Shown here one piece after another: positions 9,271-19,055 of a DNA stretch of 64,000 nt (position 1 is its first letter; each line of letters begins with the position of its first letter). The DNA is from Candidatus Aalborgicola defluviihabitans. GTDB taxonomy: Bacteria > Pseudomonadota > Gammaproteobacteria > Burkholderiales > Burkholderiaceae_C. The DNA is taken from NCBI GenBank assembly GCA_016705575.1, contig JADIXX010000006.1:62001-126000 (forward strand). Direction: 5' to 3'. The position numbers and the translations under genes are program-made. The notes beneath the pieces were generated by a model. That model did not search any database, was not told the DNA's origin, and saw only the letters and a list, made by a program, of their open reading frames with translations.

Positions 9271-10104
9271 TCACCGTTGCGCGCTGCCCGCTTGCGATTT
9301 TTCCAACAGCATCGCAACCAGCTTCTCGGTGCTCTCCAGCACGCGCTCGCTCAAGCCTGCGGCGAGCGGCGCGTTACGCCGCATTTTGGCTGCGTCCCGA
9401 CTGGCAAATAGCGCCGTCTGGTAAGGCTCCCACACGCGTCGCAACTCGGCAACTTGTGTCTTGATCTTTGGCGCAGTTAATGGTGATGTCTCCATTTGCA
9501 TCAGCACCGCGGTGAAATGGGCCCGTGCCAGATGCAGTTCCATGTCAGCTGGTGCAGTGTTGATTTCCCAGGTTTCGTACAGATAGAACTTCATCATTCG
9601 CTGGGTAAGCATGCGTTGGCGCCCGGCAAGGTTGACCAGTTGGTCCTGTGGCTGACTATCGACATCCCGATAGACCAGCGTGACGTGGTGCGCCACTTGC
9701 TGTAGTTCCTCACTTAGATCGTACAAAACATCAGCTCCTAATTTGGTCGGCTGCGCCGTCAGGAGCGGCTTGCATCGTGCCCACACCGCATCGAGATCAG
9801 CCAGGGGTTTGGCCTGCGCCGCATTGGGCTGAAACGCCTTGAGTGCGGCAAGTTGGGTTTCAAACAGTCGGACTGACTCTTGCAGAATAGCGCGTGCGCC
9901 ATCCGGGTCAATGCCTTGCCCTAACATCAGATAGGCCTTGGTCATACGCTGGGCCAGCATGCGCTGGCGCCCCGCCACGTTCACGGCGTGTGTGGTATCC
10001 ATCCGCTGGACCGCTACTGGAGCTGTCTGGGCGTGCACCTTCAGTGGCAGACAGGAAAACGCCAGCGCGCACAGAACCCATGTACCGAATCGATATCTGA
10101 GCAT
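9271..10104 (-). CDS. Exported protein with two PilJ-type (type IV pilus MCP-like) N-terminal domains
   Basis: The ATG at 10102-10104 is preceded by a GGAG site and starts a signal peptide (MLRYRFGTWVLCALAF...VHA). Two copies of the PilJ-N signature follow: VNVAGRQRMLAQRMTKAYL and VNLAGRQRMLTQRMMKFYL. In NarX-like sensors this fold binds small anions in the periplasm, and free-standing secreted versions like this one are common in betaproteobacteria. There is no transmembrane or kinase part, so it is a periplasmic ligand-binding or accessory protein. It lies 86 bp behind the solute-binding protein and probably shares its transcript. Longer starts exist in the same frame but would precede the signal peptide. 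Confidence 0.8.
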   Translation of the reverse strand: MLRYRFGTWVLCALAFSCLPLKVHAQTAPVAVQRMDTTHAVNVAGRQRMLAQRMTKAYLMLGQGIDPDGARAILQESVRLFETQLAALKAFQPNAAQAKPLADLDAVWARCKPLLTAQPTKLGADVLYDLSEELQQVAHHVTLVYRDVDSQPQDQLVNLAGRQRMLTQRMMKFYLYETWEINTAPADMELHLARAHFTAVLMQMETSPLTAPKIKTQVAELRRVWEPYQTALFASRDAAKMRRNAPLAAGLSERVLESTEKLVAMLLEKSQAGSAQR

Positions 10105-10190
10105 GGAAGGTCTCCTGCGGTGAATGAAAGAAAAATAAAACGATTGCACAACAACCGCTTGAGCCGAAGTATCCCACCCCAAACTGACCC

Positions 10191-10970
10191 TCAGGGCGAA
10201 AAATTGGCTTCTGGCTTGATCTTGGTGGGTACTTCGCCGGGCAGCCACTTGGCATACATCACCGCATAACTGCCGTCGCGTTTCATGGCATCCAATGCCG
10301 CCTGCCACTTCGCAACCATATCCCTGGGCGTACCCAGCGAAAACGCCACATAGGTCTGGATGCTGGTGACGGTGTAGACAAGCTCCAAATCGCCGGGGTT
10401 GGCACCAGCTTTGTCCAGCATATCCGGCAAGGTGGCGCTGGACGTAAACATCAACGGTGCGCGATCATTCAGGGCCATCTTCACCATGGTCTCGGGCTTG
10501 GGCACCAGCTCCAGATTCGTAAAACCCAGTCTTTCTAACAAACGGTGGGTATAAAAGTCTCGTACCACCATGATGCGTTCTACCGCCTTGGCGTCGTCCA
10601 GGTTGTTGATGCGCAAGCCAGAGCCGCGTTTGCCATAGAACGACGCCTTGGAAGCAGAAACAGGACCCAACCATTGAAACAACGTTTCGCGTTCGGGCGT
10701 GCGTGCCATGGCGAAAAGGCCCACATTGGCTTGCGTGCTCACGGTACGGTAGCCCCTGGCCCAAGGCTGAAATTCAATGAGAGTGTCGTCTCCCACGCGG
10801 CGCTGGATTTCGCGCACAACGTCTACGGCCAGTCCTTTGGCCTGCATTCCATCGGTAAAGCTCAATGGCGGGTTTTCGTCGGCGAGCAGCTGTAGCTCGC
10901 CGGCAGCAACATTGGCGCACAGCAAGGCTGACGCTGTGAGCAGGAGCCATCTGCAAAAAGTGAGTCGCAT
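10191..10970 (-). CDS. Periplasmic solute-binding protein, family 3-like
   Basis: A signal peptide (MRLTFCRWLLLTASALL) precedes a family-3 solute-binding fold: LQLLADENPPLSFTDG, GLAVDVVREIQRRVG, IEFQPWARGYRTV and a closing YAVMYAKWLPGEVP. There are no permease or ATPase genes beside it, so it may serve a sensor rather than a transporter, in line with the PilJ-domain neighbour. The open frame extends to in-frame ATGs at 10982 and 10994; the one at 10970 gives the most compact signal peptide, but no ribosome site decides the matter. Confidence 0.8.
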   Translation of the reverse strand: MRLTFCRWLLLTASALLCANVAAGELQLLADENPPLSFTDGMQAKGLAVDVVREIQRRVGDDTLIEFQPWARGYRTVSTQANVGLFAMARTPERETLFQWLGPVSASKASFYGKRGSGLRINNLDDAKAVERIMVVRDFYTHRLLERLGFTNLELVPKPETMVKMALNDRAPLMFTSSATLPDMLDKAGANPGDLELVYTVTSIQTYVAFSLGTPRDMVAKWQAALDAMKRDGSYAVMYAKWLPGEVPTKIKPEANFSP

Positions 10971-11076
10971 CAATGTTTGCATTTCAAAGTACATTTCACG
11001 CCAAAAAAATCGCGAATCGCTAGCAAAGTTATATCAGATGTTTCAAGCATCTGGTGGTAGCTCACAGGCAGCAGAA

Positions 11077-11142
11077 CTGGCCCCAAGTAGCCAAGTAATG
11101 CGGCCCGGTTTCGTTGCGGCCAAAGCCATCCGTGCCCAGGGC
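11077..11142 (-). pseudogene. Short relic of the aceE 3' end
   Basis: GGCCCCAAGTAGCC followed by TTGCGGCCAAAGCCATC and GTGCCCAGG follows the order and spacing of the intact aceE at about 49440-49510 (region coding for the TLGTDGFGRSDTRAALRGYFG C-terminus), with several mismatches. It lies immediately behind napH. Confidence 0.55.
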
Positions 11143-11151
11143 GCGCTCCGA

Positions 11152-12042
11152 TCAAGTCGTTTCTTGGCGCGACCCCGGGTAGGCTTGGCGCCGCGGCAGC
11201 AGTTCGATGCGAAATACCAATTCGTCACAGACATCAATACAGCGCGCGCAGCGGATGCAGTCTGCGCTCGCAATTGCTGGCGAGCGACCGGGTGGCGCGC
11301 CATACAGCGCCGGTGCAATCACGTGCGGTTCCGGGCAGACCCGGAAGCAGTCTCCGCAAGCCGTGCAACGATCACGGTTCACGGCGCTGACATGCATCAG
11401 CGCGCCTCGCCCGAGCACACCGTAGAACGCGCCAACCGGGCACAGGTGGCCACACCAGCCACGCGGTATGACCAGCAGATCGAAAACGAAGACGACAAGC
11501 ACTGCGCCATAGCCGCCAGCAAGCCCAAAGACCAGTGCGCGCTGCAGCAGAGTGATCGGGTTTACCGTCTCCCAGACGACGCTGCCCAGCAGTGCCGACA
11601 GCAGCAACGCGACTACCAGCACCGCGTAGCGCAGCCGGCGGTCAGGTGTGGCGTGGCGCAGTAAGGATGGCAGTCGCAGCTTGACGCGCAACCACGCCGC
11701 AAAATCTGTCACCGGATTGATCGGGCAGACCCAAGCGCAGTAGCTGCGACCGCCGAATGCCGTGTAGAGCACAGCGACAATCACCGCACCGCCCATTGCG
11801 CTGCCCTCCAACACATGGTGCGCAAGCAGCGCCTGCAGTGCAACCAGTGGATCAGTCAAACGCAGTACGCCGAACAATTCGCTTGATGCCAGGCTTCCGC
11901 GGGTCAGCCAGACGCCGGCCCACGGCCCCATCAGGAACAGTGCGAGCACCGTCAACTGACTCGCACGGCGTGCCAGCAGCCACCGGTTGCGTTGCCACAT
12001 CGAACGCTGCCGGGTGGCCGCAGTCTCAGCGTCGCGTTGCAT
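11152..12042 (-). CDS. napH: NapH-like quinol dehydrogenase membrane ferredoxin protein
   Basis: NapH is an inner-membrane protein that takes electrons from quinol toward periplasmic nitrate reductase via NapG. This one has four or more hydrophobic segments, the two CxxxCP motifs (CAWVCPINPVTD and CGHLCPVGAFYG) and two C-terminal [4Fe-4S] motifs (CTACGDCFRVCPEP, CIRCARCIDVCDE). The start at 12040-12042 (MQRDAETAATRQ) overlaps the end of the napG gene by 17 bp; the frame is open far upstream but only as a shadow of napG. The last ~20 residues are atypical and the stop lies beside an aceE relic, so the 3' end may have been altered. No napA, napB or napC is in the window. Confidence 0.85.
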   Translation of the reverse strand: MQRDAETAATRQRSMWQRNRWLLARRASQLTVLALFLMGPWAGVWLTRGSLASSELFGVLRLTDPLVALQALLAHHVLEGSAMGGAVIVAVLYTAFGGRSYCAWVCPINPVTDFAAWLRVKLRLPSLLRHATPDRRLRYAVLVVALLLSALLGSVVWETVNPITLLQRALVFGLAGGYGAVLVVFVFDLLVIPRGWCGHLCPVGAFYGVLGRGALMHVSAVNRDRCTACGDCFRVCPEPHVIAPALYGAPPGRSPAIASADCIRCARCIDVCDELVFRIELLPRRQAYPGSRQETT

Positions 12043-12646
12043 GATTGGCGCGTACGGTGATTGCAGCATCGCCTTGCAGCACGCAGGCCGCCTCGCACAG
12101 ACCACAGCCGGTGCAATAGTCAGCGTTGACCACCGGCCTGAAGTTGCCCCCGCGCAAGGTGCGCCCCGGCTGCATGCGGATCGCCTGGCCCTTGAGCGGG
12201 CAGGCTTGGTAGCAACTGTTGCAATAGGCGGCGCCGGTATAGCTATGGCAGCGCTCGGGCGTGCTGAGCTCCGCCAGCCCCATTGCTGCAGCATTGATGG
12301 TGCTGAGCTGCAGCGCCCCGGTCGGGCAGGCCGCGGCGCATGGAATGGTCTCGCACATGTGGCATGGTGTGTCCCGGGCGGTGAAATATGGTGTGCCGGT
12401 GGGCAGCAGCGGGCTGAGTTCGGCCAGGTGCAAGGTATCGTACGGGCACGCCTGAACGCACAGCCCGCAGCGCACGCAGGCACCAAGAAACTCGGCCTCG
12501 CGCAAAGCGCCAGGCGGGCGGATGCGGTCCACTGGCAGGTTGCTGCTGCGCTCGCCATTGACCCGCGCCACCAGGCCAAACGTCACACCGCCGAGCGCCA
12601 ATATGCTCGTCACTGCCCTGCGTCGTGAGATTTTCCGTCTGGCCAT
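12026..12646 (-). CDS. napG: NapG-like periplasmic ferredoxin-type protein
   Basis: MARRKISRRRAVTSILALGG is a Tat-like signal (the twin arginine is followed by RAV rather than the full consensus). Four [4Fe-4S] binding motifs follow: CVRCGLCVQACPYDTL, CHMCETIPCAAACPTGAL, CNSCYQACPLKG and CTGCGLCEAACV. With NapH it forms a quinol-oxidising unit; MauM/NapG homologues also serve other oxidases. It overlaps napH. Upstream lies about 190 bp without a gene and then an aceE relic, so this two-gene operon stands alone between two aceE fragments. Confidence 0.87.
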   Translation of the reverse strand: MARRKISRRRAVTSILALGGVTFGLVARVNGERSSNLPVDRIRPPGALREAEFLGACVRCGLCVQACPYDTLHLAELSPLLPTGTPYFTARDTPCHMCETIPCAAACPTGALQLSTINAAAMGLAELSTPERCHSYTGAAYCNSCYQACPLKGQAIRMQPGRTLRGGNFRPVVNADYCTGCGLCEAACVLQGDAAITVRANHATRR

Positions 12647-12834
12647 CGACTGTCAATTGTGTTGCCGCAGCACGCCGCCGCCCAGCGGTGACGCTCCTTT
12701 TACCGATGCACCATCTTACCCGTCGGCGCTGTTGGTGCGAGCTTGTTCAACTTGGACTTCCAGACGACGACGCCCGCCAAGTCCTTTTCATTTTCTCACC
12801 AATCGACCGGTTGTTGGCAATTTTGAATACAGCC

Positions 12835-13012
12835 TGACCACCTCGGCCAGAATGGCACCAGAGCCTGGCAGCGTTACTTCCTTAAGAGAAATCGGCCTCT
12901 AGCCCTCGTCAAAACTACATAAGCAACTACTAAATTTATAGCAATCGCGCATGACGTAGTTTTCGTTCATCAGTGTGACGTAGTAAAAAAACGTCTTTTG
13001 CTCAAACAGCAT
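12835..13012 (-). pseudogene. Relic of the aceE 3' region, including the dispersed repeat
   Basis: GACCACCTCGGCCAGAATGG, then a TTCCTTAAGAGAAAT segment, the repeat core (TAGCCCTCGTCAAAACTACA at about 12900) and TTCATCAGTGTGACGTAGTA all match the intact aceE between about 49760 and 49965. Relative to aceE it lacks the segment coding for NENYAQPDLPAG. No start or stop context survives. The 190 bp between this relic and napG (12647-12834) show no recognisable gene. Confidence 0.75.
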
Positions 13013-13182
13013 CACCCTTGGATGCAGACAGAATGGCAAGGCCTTTGGACCCTTGTCCACCACTTTTCAAGCCCCGGTATATCATCGTCACCCGCCGGTT
13101 AAAACAGTCGGTTTGGCGCCGTCGCAGTGGCACCCTACTGCCACGACCACCAGCGCCCACCGACAATCCTCTACCTCGCCCA

Positions 13183-14925
13183 ATGACCCTTACCGCACTG
13201 ATAGCGATCTATGTGCGCCAAAACTGGCGTCCCTATGCGCTGGCCGCCTGGATGCTGGCGACCGTGAGCGCCTTGACGGTCTACATTCCGCGTCAAGTTG
13301 GCCATGTGATTGATGGTTTGGTGGCTGGCACCCTGCACGAAGAGGCGTTGTTGGGCGAGTTGGCCTGGTTGTTGTTGGCGGGTGTTGCCATCTATTTTTT
13401 GCGAGTGGCCTGGCGTTTGCAGCTTTTTGCCGCCAGCTACCGCCTGGGTGCCCAGCTGCGCGCCCGACTGTACGCCCGCTTGTGCCAGCAAGGCCCCCAT
13501 TTTTTCCAACAAAAGCGCACCGGTGATTTGATGGCGCTCGCGACCAACGACATTGACTCGGTGGAAATGGCCTCAGGTGAGGCCATGCTGGCGGGCTTTG
13601 ACGGCACCCTGACGCTGATCTTGGTGGTCGCCATGATGACGCTGGGTATCGATGGCCGATTAGCGGCGGCGGCCCTGTTGCCGTTCCCCTATTATGGCGT
13701 GGGCGTTTTGGCGTATCTCCAACCATATTCACCAAGCCTCCAAAGAATCGTTGGATGCGTTTGGCAAACTGAACGACCAAGTGCAAGAGACCCTGACCGG
13801 TGTGCGCACCCTGCGCGCACTGGGATTGGAGGCGCGCAGCGCACAGCGCTTTGAGGAACTGGCAGAAAGCGCCGCCGACGCCAGCCTGAGGGCCCAGCGC
13901 TGGGAGGCCGCATTTGAACCAGCGGTGGGGTTACCTTAGTCAGTGCCACGGTCCTGACCTTGGGTTTGGGAGGCTATTTTGTTTGGCATGGTGAACTCAG
14001 CATTGGTGCTTTGACGGCCTTTAGCATGTACCTGGGGCAGTTGATCTGGCCCATGTTTGCGGCCGGCTGGGTGTTGGCCCTGATCGAACGGGGGCGCGCA
14101 GCCTGGGGCCGTTTGCAGCCCGTTTTGGATGCGCCATTGACCGTGGCCGACAGTGGTTCTCGCACAGATGTTGAGCCCGGACGTCTGGTCCTGGAAGGGG
14201 TGAGTTTTTCTTATCCGGGCCACCAAGCGTTGGCACTGGATGCGGTCAGCCTACAGCTACCGCCCGGCCAAACCCTGGGGTTGGTGGGTGCTACGGGCAG
14301 TGGCAAATCCAGCGTCTTGCGTTTGATTTTGCGCCAATACACCCAAAGCACAGGCACCATCCGCTGGGGTGGCAACTCCCTGGGCGACTACACGCTAGAG
14401 GCGCTTAACCGGGCCATCAGCTGGGTACCCCAAGAGCCGTTTTTATTCTCGGCCAGCATTGCCGAGAACATCGCCTTGGCCAAGGCGGGCGCTACACGCG
14501 AAGAAATTGCCCACGCCGCGCGCTTGGCCTCCATCCATGACGACATCGTGCGGATGCCCAAGGGTTATGACACCCCGGTTGGCGAAAAAGGCATTGCGCT
14601 CTCGGGCGGGCAGCGCCAGCGCGTGGCCATAGCCCGCGCCATGTTGACCGACGCACCCCTGTTGCTGCTGGATGACGCCTTGTCTGCGGTCGACACCCAA
14701 ACCGAGACCGATATCTTGCAGCACTTGCGCAGCGCGCGTGCGGGCCGTACAGCGTTGATCGTGAGCCACCGCCTCAGTGCGGTCACGGACGCGGACCACA
14801 TTGTTGTGCTGAGCCACGGACGCATCAGCGAACAGGGTGACCACGCCACTTTGTTGGCGCGCAATGGCTGGTATGCCGCCCAGTGGCGCTACCAACAACT
14901 GGAGGCCAGCCTGGATGCAGCCTGA
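13183..14925 (+). pseudogene. mdlA: MdlA-type ABC exporter subunit with two frameshifts
   Basis: An ATG at 13183 (MTLTALIAIYVRQNWRPY) starts a six-helix ABC exporter domain. The frame is lost near 13690 at TTCCCCTATT, continues in the second frame as MAWAFWRISNHIHQASKE, and returns to the first near 13930 at GTGGGGTTACC. Both breaks lie at runs of C or G and compensate each other, so sequencing error is possible. The ATPase part is intact: Walker A in GATGSGKSSVL, signature LSGGQRQRVAIARAM and LLLLDDALSAVD, with Asp in place of the usual catalytic Glu, as in E. coli MdlA. It should pair with the next gene as a heterodimer. Confidence 0.8.
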
Positions 14926-16678
14926 TGCCAACAAGGCGCCCGACGCGGGCGCCACTCGCCGCGCCATTGCCCTGCTGCTGCACGCCGCCGCACCGGAGAA
15001 GCGCAACCTGATCTTGGGCACGGTCTGGTTGATAGCGTGCGCCTTATTAGAGGCCACTGGCCCCTTGCTGGGCAAGTATTTCATCGACCAGCATCTGCTG
15101 CCGCGTAAACTGGTGGTCTCCGATATGGCCCTGTTGCTGGCAGCACTGTTGCTGACGGGCGCCCTAGCCAGCGTCATCCGTTACGCCCAGCTGGCGCGTA
15201 TGGCTGGCGTGGCCATGCGTTCGGTCAAGCGCGTGCGCGAAGAAGTCTATGGGCATGTGCTGCGCCTGCCCATGGCATTTTTTGACAAAGCCATCACTGG
15301 CCAGTTGGTCAGCCGGGTTACCAATGACACCGAGCAGGTGAAAAACCTGTACGTGCAGGTTTTATTCGTTATTTTGGACAGCAGCATCGTAGTGTTCGGT
15401 GCGCTGGCGGCCATGGCCTGGCTCGACTGGCGGTTGATGCTGATCGTGCTCACCCTGATTCCCGCCGTGGTGGTGATTGTCTGGTTTTACCAGCGCTGGA
15501 GTGCACCCGCGGTGGCCCGGGCCCGGCAAAAGCGCAGTGACATCAATGCCCAAATGTCAGAGTCCATCGCTGGTATGGCGGTGCTACAGGCCAGCAATGC
15601 GCAGCAGCGCTTTAAAGACCGTTTTGATCACACTAACGGCCAGCACCTGGGTGCACGTTTGGCCGAAATGCGGGTCAACGCCTGGTTGCTGCGTCCGATG
15701 CTGGATTTGATCAACGTGTTGCTGCTCGTGGTGGTGATCCACAGCTTTGGCCAACGCGCGCTCAGTGCGTTGGAGATTGGTATTTTGTACGCCTTTGTCA
15801 GCTACATCGGTCGTGTGGTCGATCCATTGATCCAGATCACGCTGCAATTTGGCCAATTGCAACAGGCCGTGGTGGCAGCGGCGCGGGTCGACACGCTGTT
15901 GCAAGAGCAACGTCCAAAACCCATGATAGGCCCCCAGCGTATTGGCAGTGGCACTATCAAAATTGAAAACCTGGGGTTTGGCTACGATCCGCAAACGCCC
16001 GTTTTGCACGACCTGAGCCTGAACATTCCGGCGGGCGGGTTTTACGGTCTGGTGGGCCACACTGGCAGCGGCAAATCCACGCTGCTGAGTTTGTTGCTGC
16101 GGTTTTACCAAGCCCAAACCGGGCGCATCACGGTCGATGGTGTGGAACTGTCCACCTTTAGCGACGCACACTTTCGCGAAGACGTGGGCTTGGTGCCGCA
16201 AGACCCGTTTTTGCTGGCCAGCAGTGTGCGCGACAACATTGCCATGGGCCGCGAGCTGGACCAGGCAGCCATCGAAGAAGCCGCACGCGCGGCCCACTGC
16301 CACGACTTTATTGTGCAGCTGGAACAGGGCTACGACACCTTGTTGGGTGAGGGTGGTGCCCGCCTGTCGGTGGGGCAAAAGCAGCTCATTGCCATTGCCC
16401 GGGCCCTGGCGGGCGAGACCCGCATCCTGTTTTTGGACGAGGCCACCGCCCATATTGACTCAGAAACCGAGCAAATTGTGCAAGTTGCCCTCTCCGAGCT
16501 GCGTGGCAAGGTCACCGTGGTGGCGATTGCCCACCGTCTGTCCACCATTCGGGCTGCCGACTGTATCGTGGTGCTCAACCATGGCCGCATCCATGAACAA
16601 GGTACCCATGATGAACTGATGGCCCTTGAGAAGGGTGTCTACCAACGCCTGTACTTGTTGCAGCAAATGGGCGAGTAA
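14915..16678 (+). CDS. mdlB: MdlB-type ABC exporter subunit
   Basis: A fused permease-ATPase of 587 residues, starting at MQPDANKAPDAG, overlapping the end of mdlA by 11 bp. The membrane domain has about six helices (for example YAVLVV-free segments such as LIVLTLIPAVVVIVWFY). Walker A is GHTGSGKSTLL (Lys at about residue 387), the signature is LSVGQKQLIAIARAL and Walker B ends in LFLDEATAHID with the catalytic Glu. The partner lacks that Glu, so this subunit probably supplies the one functional ATP site. Substrate is unknown; E. coli MdlAB is a poorly understood multidrug-type exporter. The longer open frame starting at 14837 lies inside mdlA and is not used. Confidence 0.9.
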   Translation: MQPDANKAPDAGATRRAIALLLHAAAPEKRNLILGTVWLIACALLEATGPLLGKYFIDQHLLPRKLVVSDMALLLAALLLTGALASVIRYAQLARMAGVAMRSVKRVREEVYGHVLRLPMAFFDKAITGQLVSRVTNDTEQVKNLYVQVLFVILDSSIVVFGALAAMAWLDWRLMLIVLTLIPAVVVIVWFYQRWSAPAVARARQKRSDINAQMSESIAGMAVLQASNAQQRFKDRFDHTNGQHLGARLAEMRVNAWLLRPMLDLINVLLLVVVIHSFGQRALSALEIGILYAFVSYIGRVVDPLIQITLQFGQLQQAVVAAARVDTLLQEQRPKPMIGPQRIGSGTIKIENLGFGYDPQTPVLHDLSLNIPAGGFYGLVGHTGSGKSTLLSLLLRFYQAQTGRITVDGVELSTFSDAHFREDVGLVPQDPFLLASSVRDNIAMGRELDQAAIEEAARAAHCHDFIVQLEQGYDTLLGEGGARLSVGQKQLIAIARALAGETRILFLDEATAHIDSETEQIVQVALSELRGKVTVVAIAHRLSTIRAADCIVVLNHGRIHEQGTHDELMALEKGVYQRLYLLQQMGE

Positions 16679-16709
16679 GACGCAGTACATGGTCGCGTCC
16701 GCGCCGTGT

Positions 16710-16880
16710 TAGCCGAACACTTGCGGTATGGCAGTCTCCAACTTCAATTCTTCAATTTCGCATGAGTCACCTTTGGTATGCTTCAAAGAGCCTGCGGCAA
16801 AATATTCGTCAAGCTCTCTCAGTACTTTGGCTTCGGCTTTAAAGGATAGGAAAATCAAACACATGAGCCCAAGCAACCCG
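16710..16880 (-). other. Possible remnant of a small membrane protein gene
   Basis: Minus-strand reading ends at a TAA at 16710 and contains GPLLVGLLGLMCLIFLSFKA, a plausible transmembrane helix, followed by a charged tail ending in ETAIPQVFG. There is no convincing start in this frame. It could be a truncated hypothetical protein or chance. The rest of the 16679-16960 interval shows nothing recognisable. Confidence 0.25.
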
Positions 16881-16960
16881 ACCAAGAGCGGGCCAAAACA
16901 CCATGCCGTCCCACAAATGTCCGTCTGATTTTCCTGATTTGTAGGGTGTTGCGGTCACTC

Positions 16961-18806
16961 ATGAATACCAGTTCCCTACGGGCCTTTGGCCGACAAACCG
17001 TCATCCCGGCGCTGGGCATCATCGTCATGGTATTGAGCCTGATCGACACGGGCTACCAGTCCTCCGTCCGCGGGCTGGACCTGTCGTGGCACGCCATGCT
17101 GGGCTATGCGCACGCCCACAACCTGCAGCACGGCAGGGATCTGCTGTTCAACTACGGTCCGCTGTCGTTCATGGAATCGGCGATCTACTTCGAGAAGAAC
17201 CATGCTGACGTATTGCTGCTGCGGGGGCTCTACGCGCTGACGCTGGGCTTGTGCTTTTTTTGCGTCCTGAGGATACGTCGGGTCATTGACCTGCTGCTGT
17301 TCTGTGCGTTGGCTCTATTTTTGGTACTGCTACACGACGTCTACCTGCTGCTGCCAGCGCTGCTGCTGGCGCACAACGAGGTGCAGCGCGGGCCCAAGGA
17401 CCGCGCACGGCTGGCGGTCTCGATCGTGCTGGCGTTTGACATGGCGCTGGCCTGCCAGGTGCAATCTGGCGCGGTGTTCTTGTCAGTCCCGGTACTGCTG
17501 CTGGTCACGGCGTATCGCATAAGGCTGCGGGACTATGTGCCGGTTGTCCCCGTCTGCTTTGTATTTTTTTCGCTGCTGGTGTTTGCGTGGGCGGGTCAGG
17601 ATTTGGTCAATTTTCCCGCGTTTTTTGCGGGCTACTTCGACGTTTCACAGGCCTACAACGCCGATATGGGTCTGCACGCGCCCTGGGGCTACCAGCTGGC
17701 CTTTGCGCTGGGGGCGCTGGTGGTGGGCAGCACCTTTGGGCTGCGCGGGATGCAGCAGTTACTGGTTAGTGCGCTGTCCATCCTTTCCCTGATGGTTGCC
17801 TACAAGATGGGATTTATCCGCCATGGCGAACATCCGTTCGCCTCGTTCCTGGCGCTGGCGTTTCTGGGTGCCGTCCAGTTGTGGAGTCCGGCTAGCCATT
17901 TCCGCAACCGTGGCCACCCACCTGACCGCGCCATTGCTGCCGCCGGGCGACGGGTTCAAGATCTATCCCTCGTTGATCAAATACCGCGCCGTGTACCCGC
18001 TGAACACAGCGTACAGACAGATGCAGGATGCCGACTATCTGCGCCAAAATCAGAAGGCCCTGGCCGAGCCCCGCGCCGCCATTCCGTTCAAGGACATTCA
18101 GGCGCCATTTGACGTGTTCCCGTTTGAGTTTGGCCTGGCCTACGCTTCGGGGCTGGAACTGGCCACACGCCCGGCGTTTCAGACGTATTACGCGACCAGC
18201 CGCCGCATGACCGAACACAACGCCAATTTTCTGGCCAGCAAAAAAGTGCCCAAATCTGTTCTGTTCAGCATGATCGCAGTCGACAACCGCTACCCCGCGC
18301 TGGAAGACCCGCAGACACTGCGGGCCTACCGGCGCTTCTACCAGGTAGGTCGGCAAACCCCGGACCAATTGCTACTGACCCGCCGCACGACTCCGCTGCG
18401 CGAAAGCCAAAGCTGCCAACCCACCTTCGAGCTCGGGTTTGGCCAGACGCTCACCTTGCCCCCATTGCAGGACGGCTCAGCCTTGTGGGCCCGAATAGCG
18501 GTTGAATCAACCTGGCTGGGCCGTTTAGCTGGCTTTTTGTTGGGCCCACCTGCGCTGGGGCTGTCCGTGGTGGCGCCCAACTGGCAACGTGATTTCCGGT
18601 TCTTGCGGGAGGCAGGTGAAAGCGGCTTCCTCCTATCGCCAGCACTCGTGTCCACACCGGCTGCTGCCCACTTCCTCAGTGGTGCTGCCACGGTGCCGGA
18701 GGACCGCATTACCAACATCAAGCTGCCCGCATTAATCAGCAGCTTTCCGTGGTTTGACAATACATTCGATGTGACACTGTGCACGCTGGCATGGGCACCT
18801 CCTTGA
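16961..18806 (+). pseudogene. Polytopic membrane protein of unknown function, one frameshift
   Basis: From MNTSSLRAFGRQTV the first frame has about nine hydrophobic segments up to 17880 (for example VIDLLLFCALALFLVLLH and YQLAFALGALVVGSTFG). The second frame then continues as one protein through a soluble C-terminal part (KIYPSLIKYRAVYPL, FPFEFGLAYASGLEL) to the stop at 18806. The switch lies near 17890-17920 at a GTGGAGTCCGGC stretch. The N-terminal multi-helix plus extracytoplasmic domain layout recalls glycosyltransferase-type or polymer-related membrane proteins, but no motif proves that. An upstream GTG at 16946 is an alternative start. Confidence 0.55.
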
Positions 18807-19055
18807 TGAGGTAGATAGGCCTGCCCCGTCTTGCTCTGGGTTTCCCCACGAATTCAGCGGACCTTGCTTGCCAACAGTGATTTGGATCGCAATTATCGCG
18901 AAAGTTACGTTGGTCGCCGTCCTGTATCACGATGGCTCTTTCATGAAATTTGTTGTGGGTCAAATATCTTCGTGGATAGCTGTGCCACAGTTGTTCACAG
19001 CGTGTGGCTGAGAACTTCGCCAAATGGATTTCTTCACTATTGCCGGAGATGTGTG
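18807..19055. other. Intergenic stretch with no recognisable gene
   Basis: Open frames here are short and have no family resemblance. A GGAG at 19044-19047 is the ribosome site of the following peptidase gene. Confidence 0.4.

Noticed and set aside
12522..12902. Plus-strand open frame across the napG start region
   Set aside because: It overlaps napG antisense and an aceE relic, with no family similarity.
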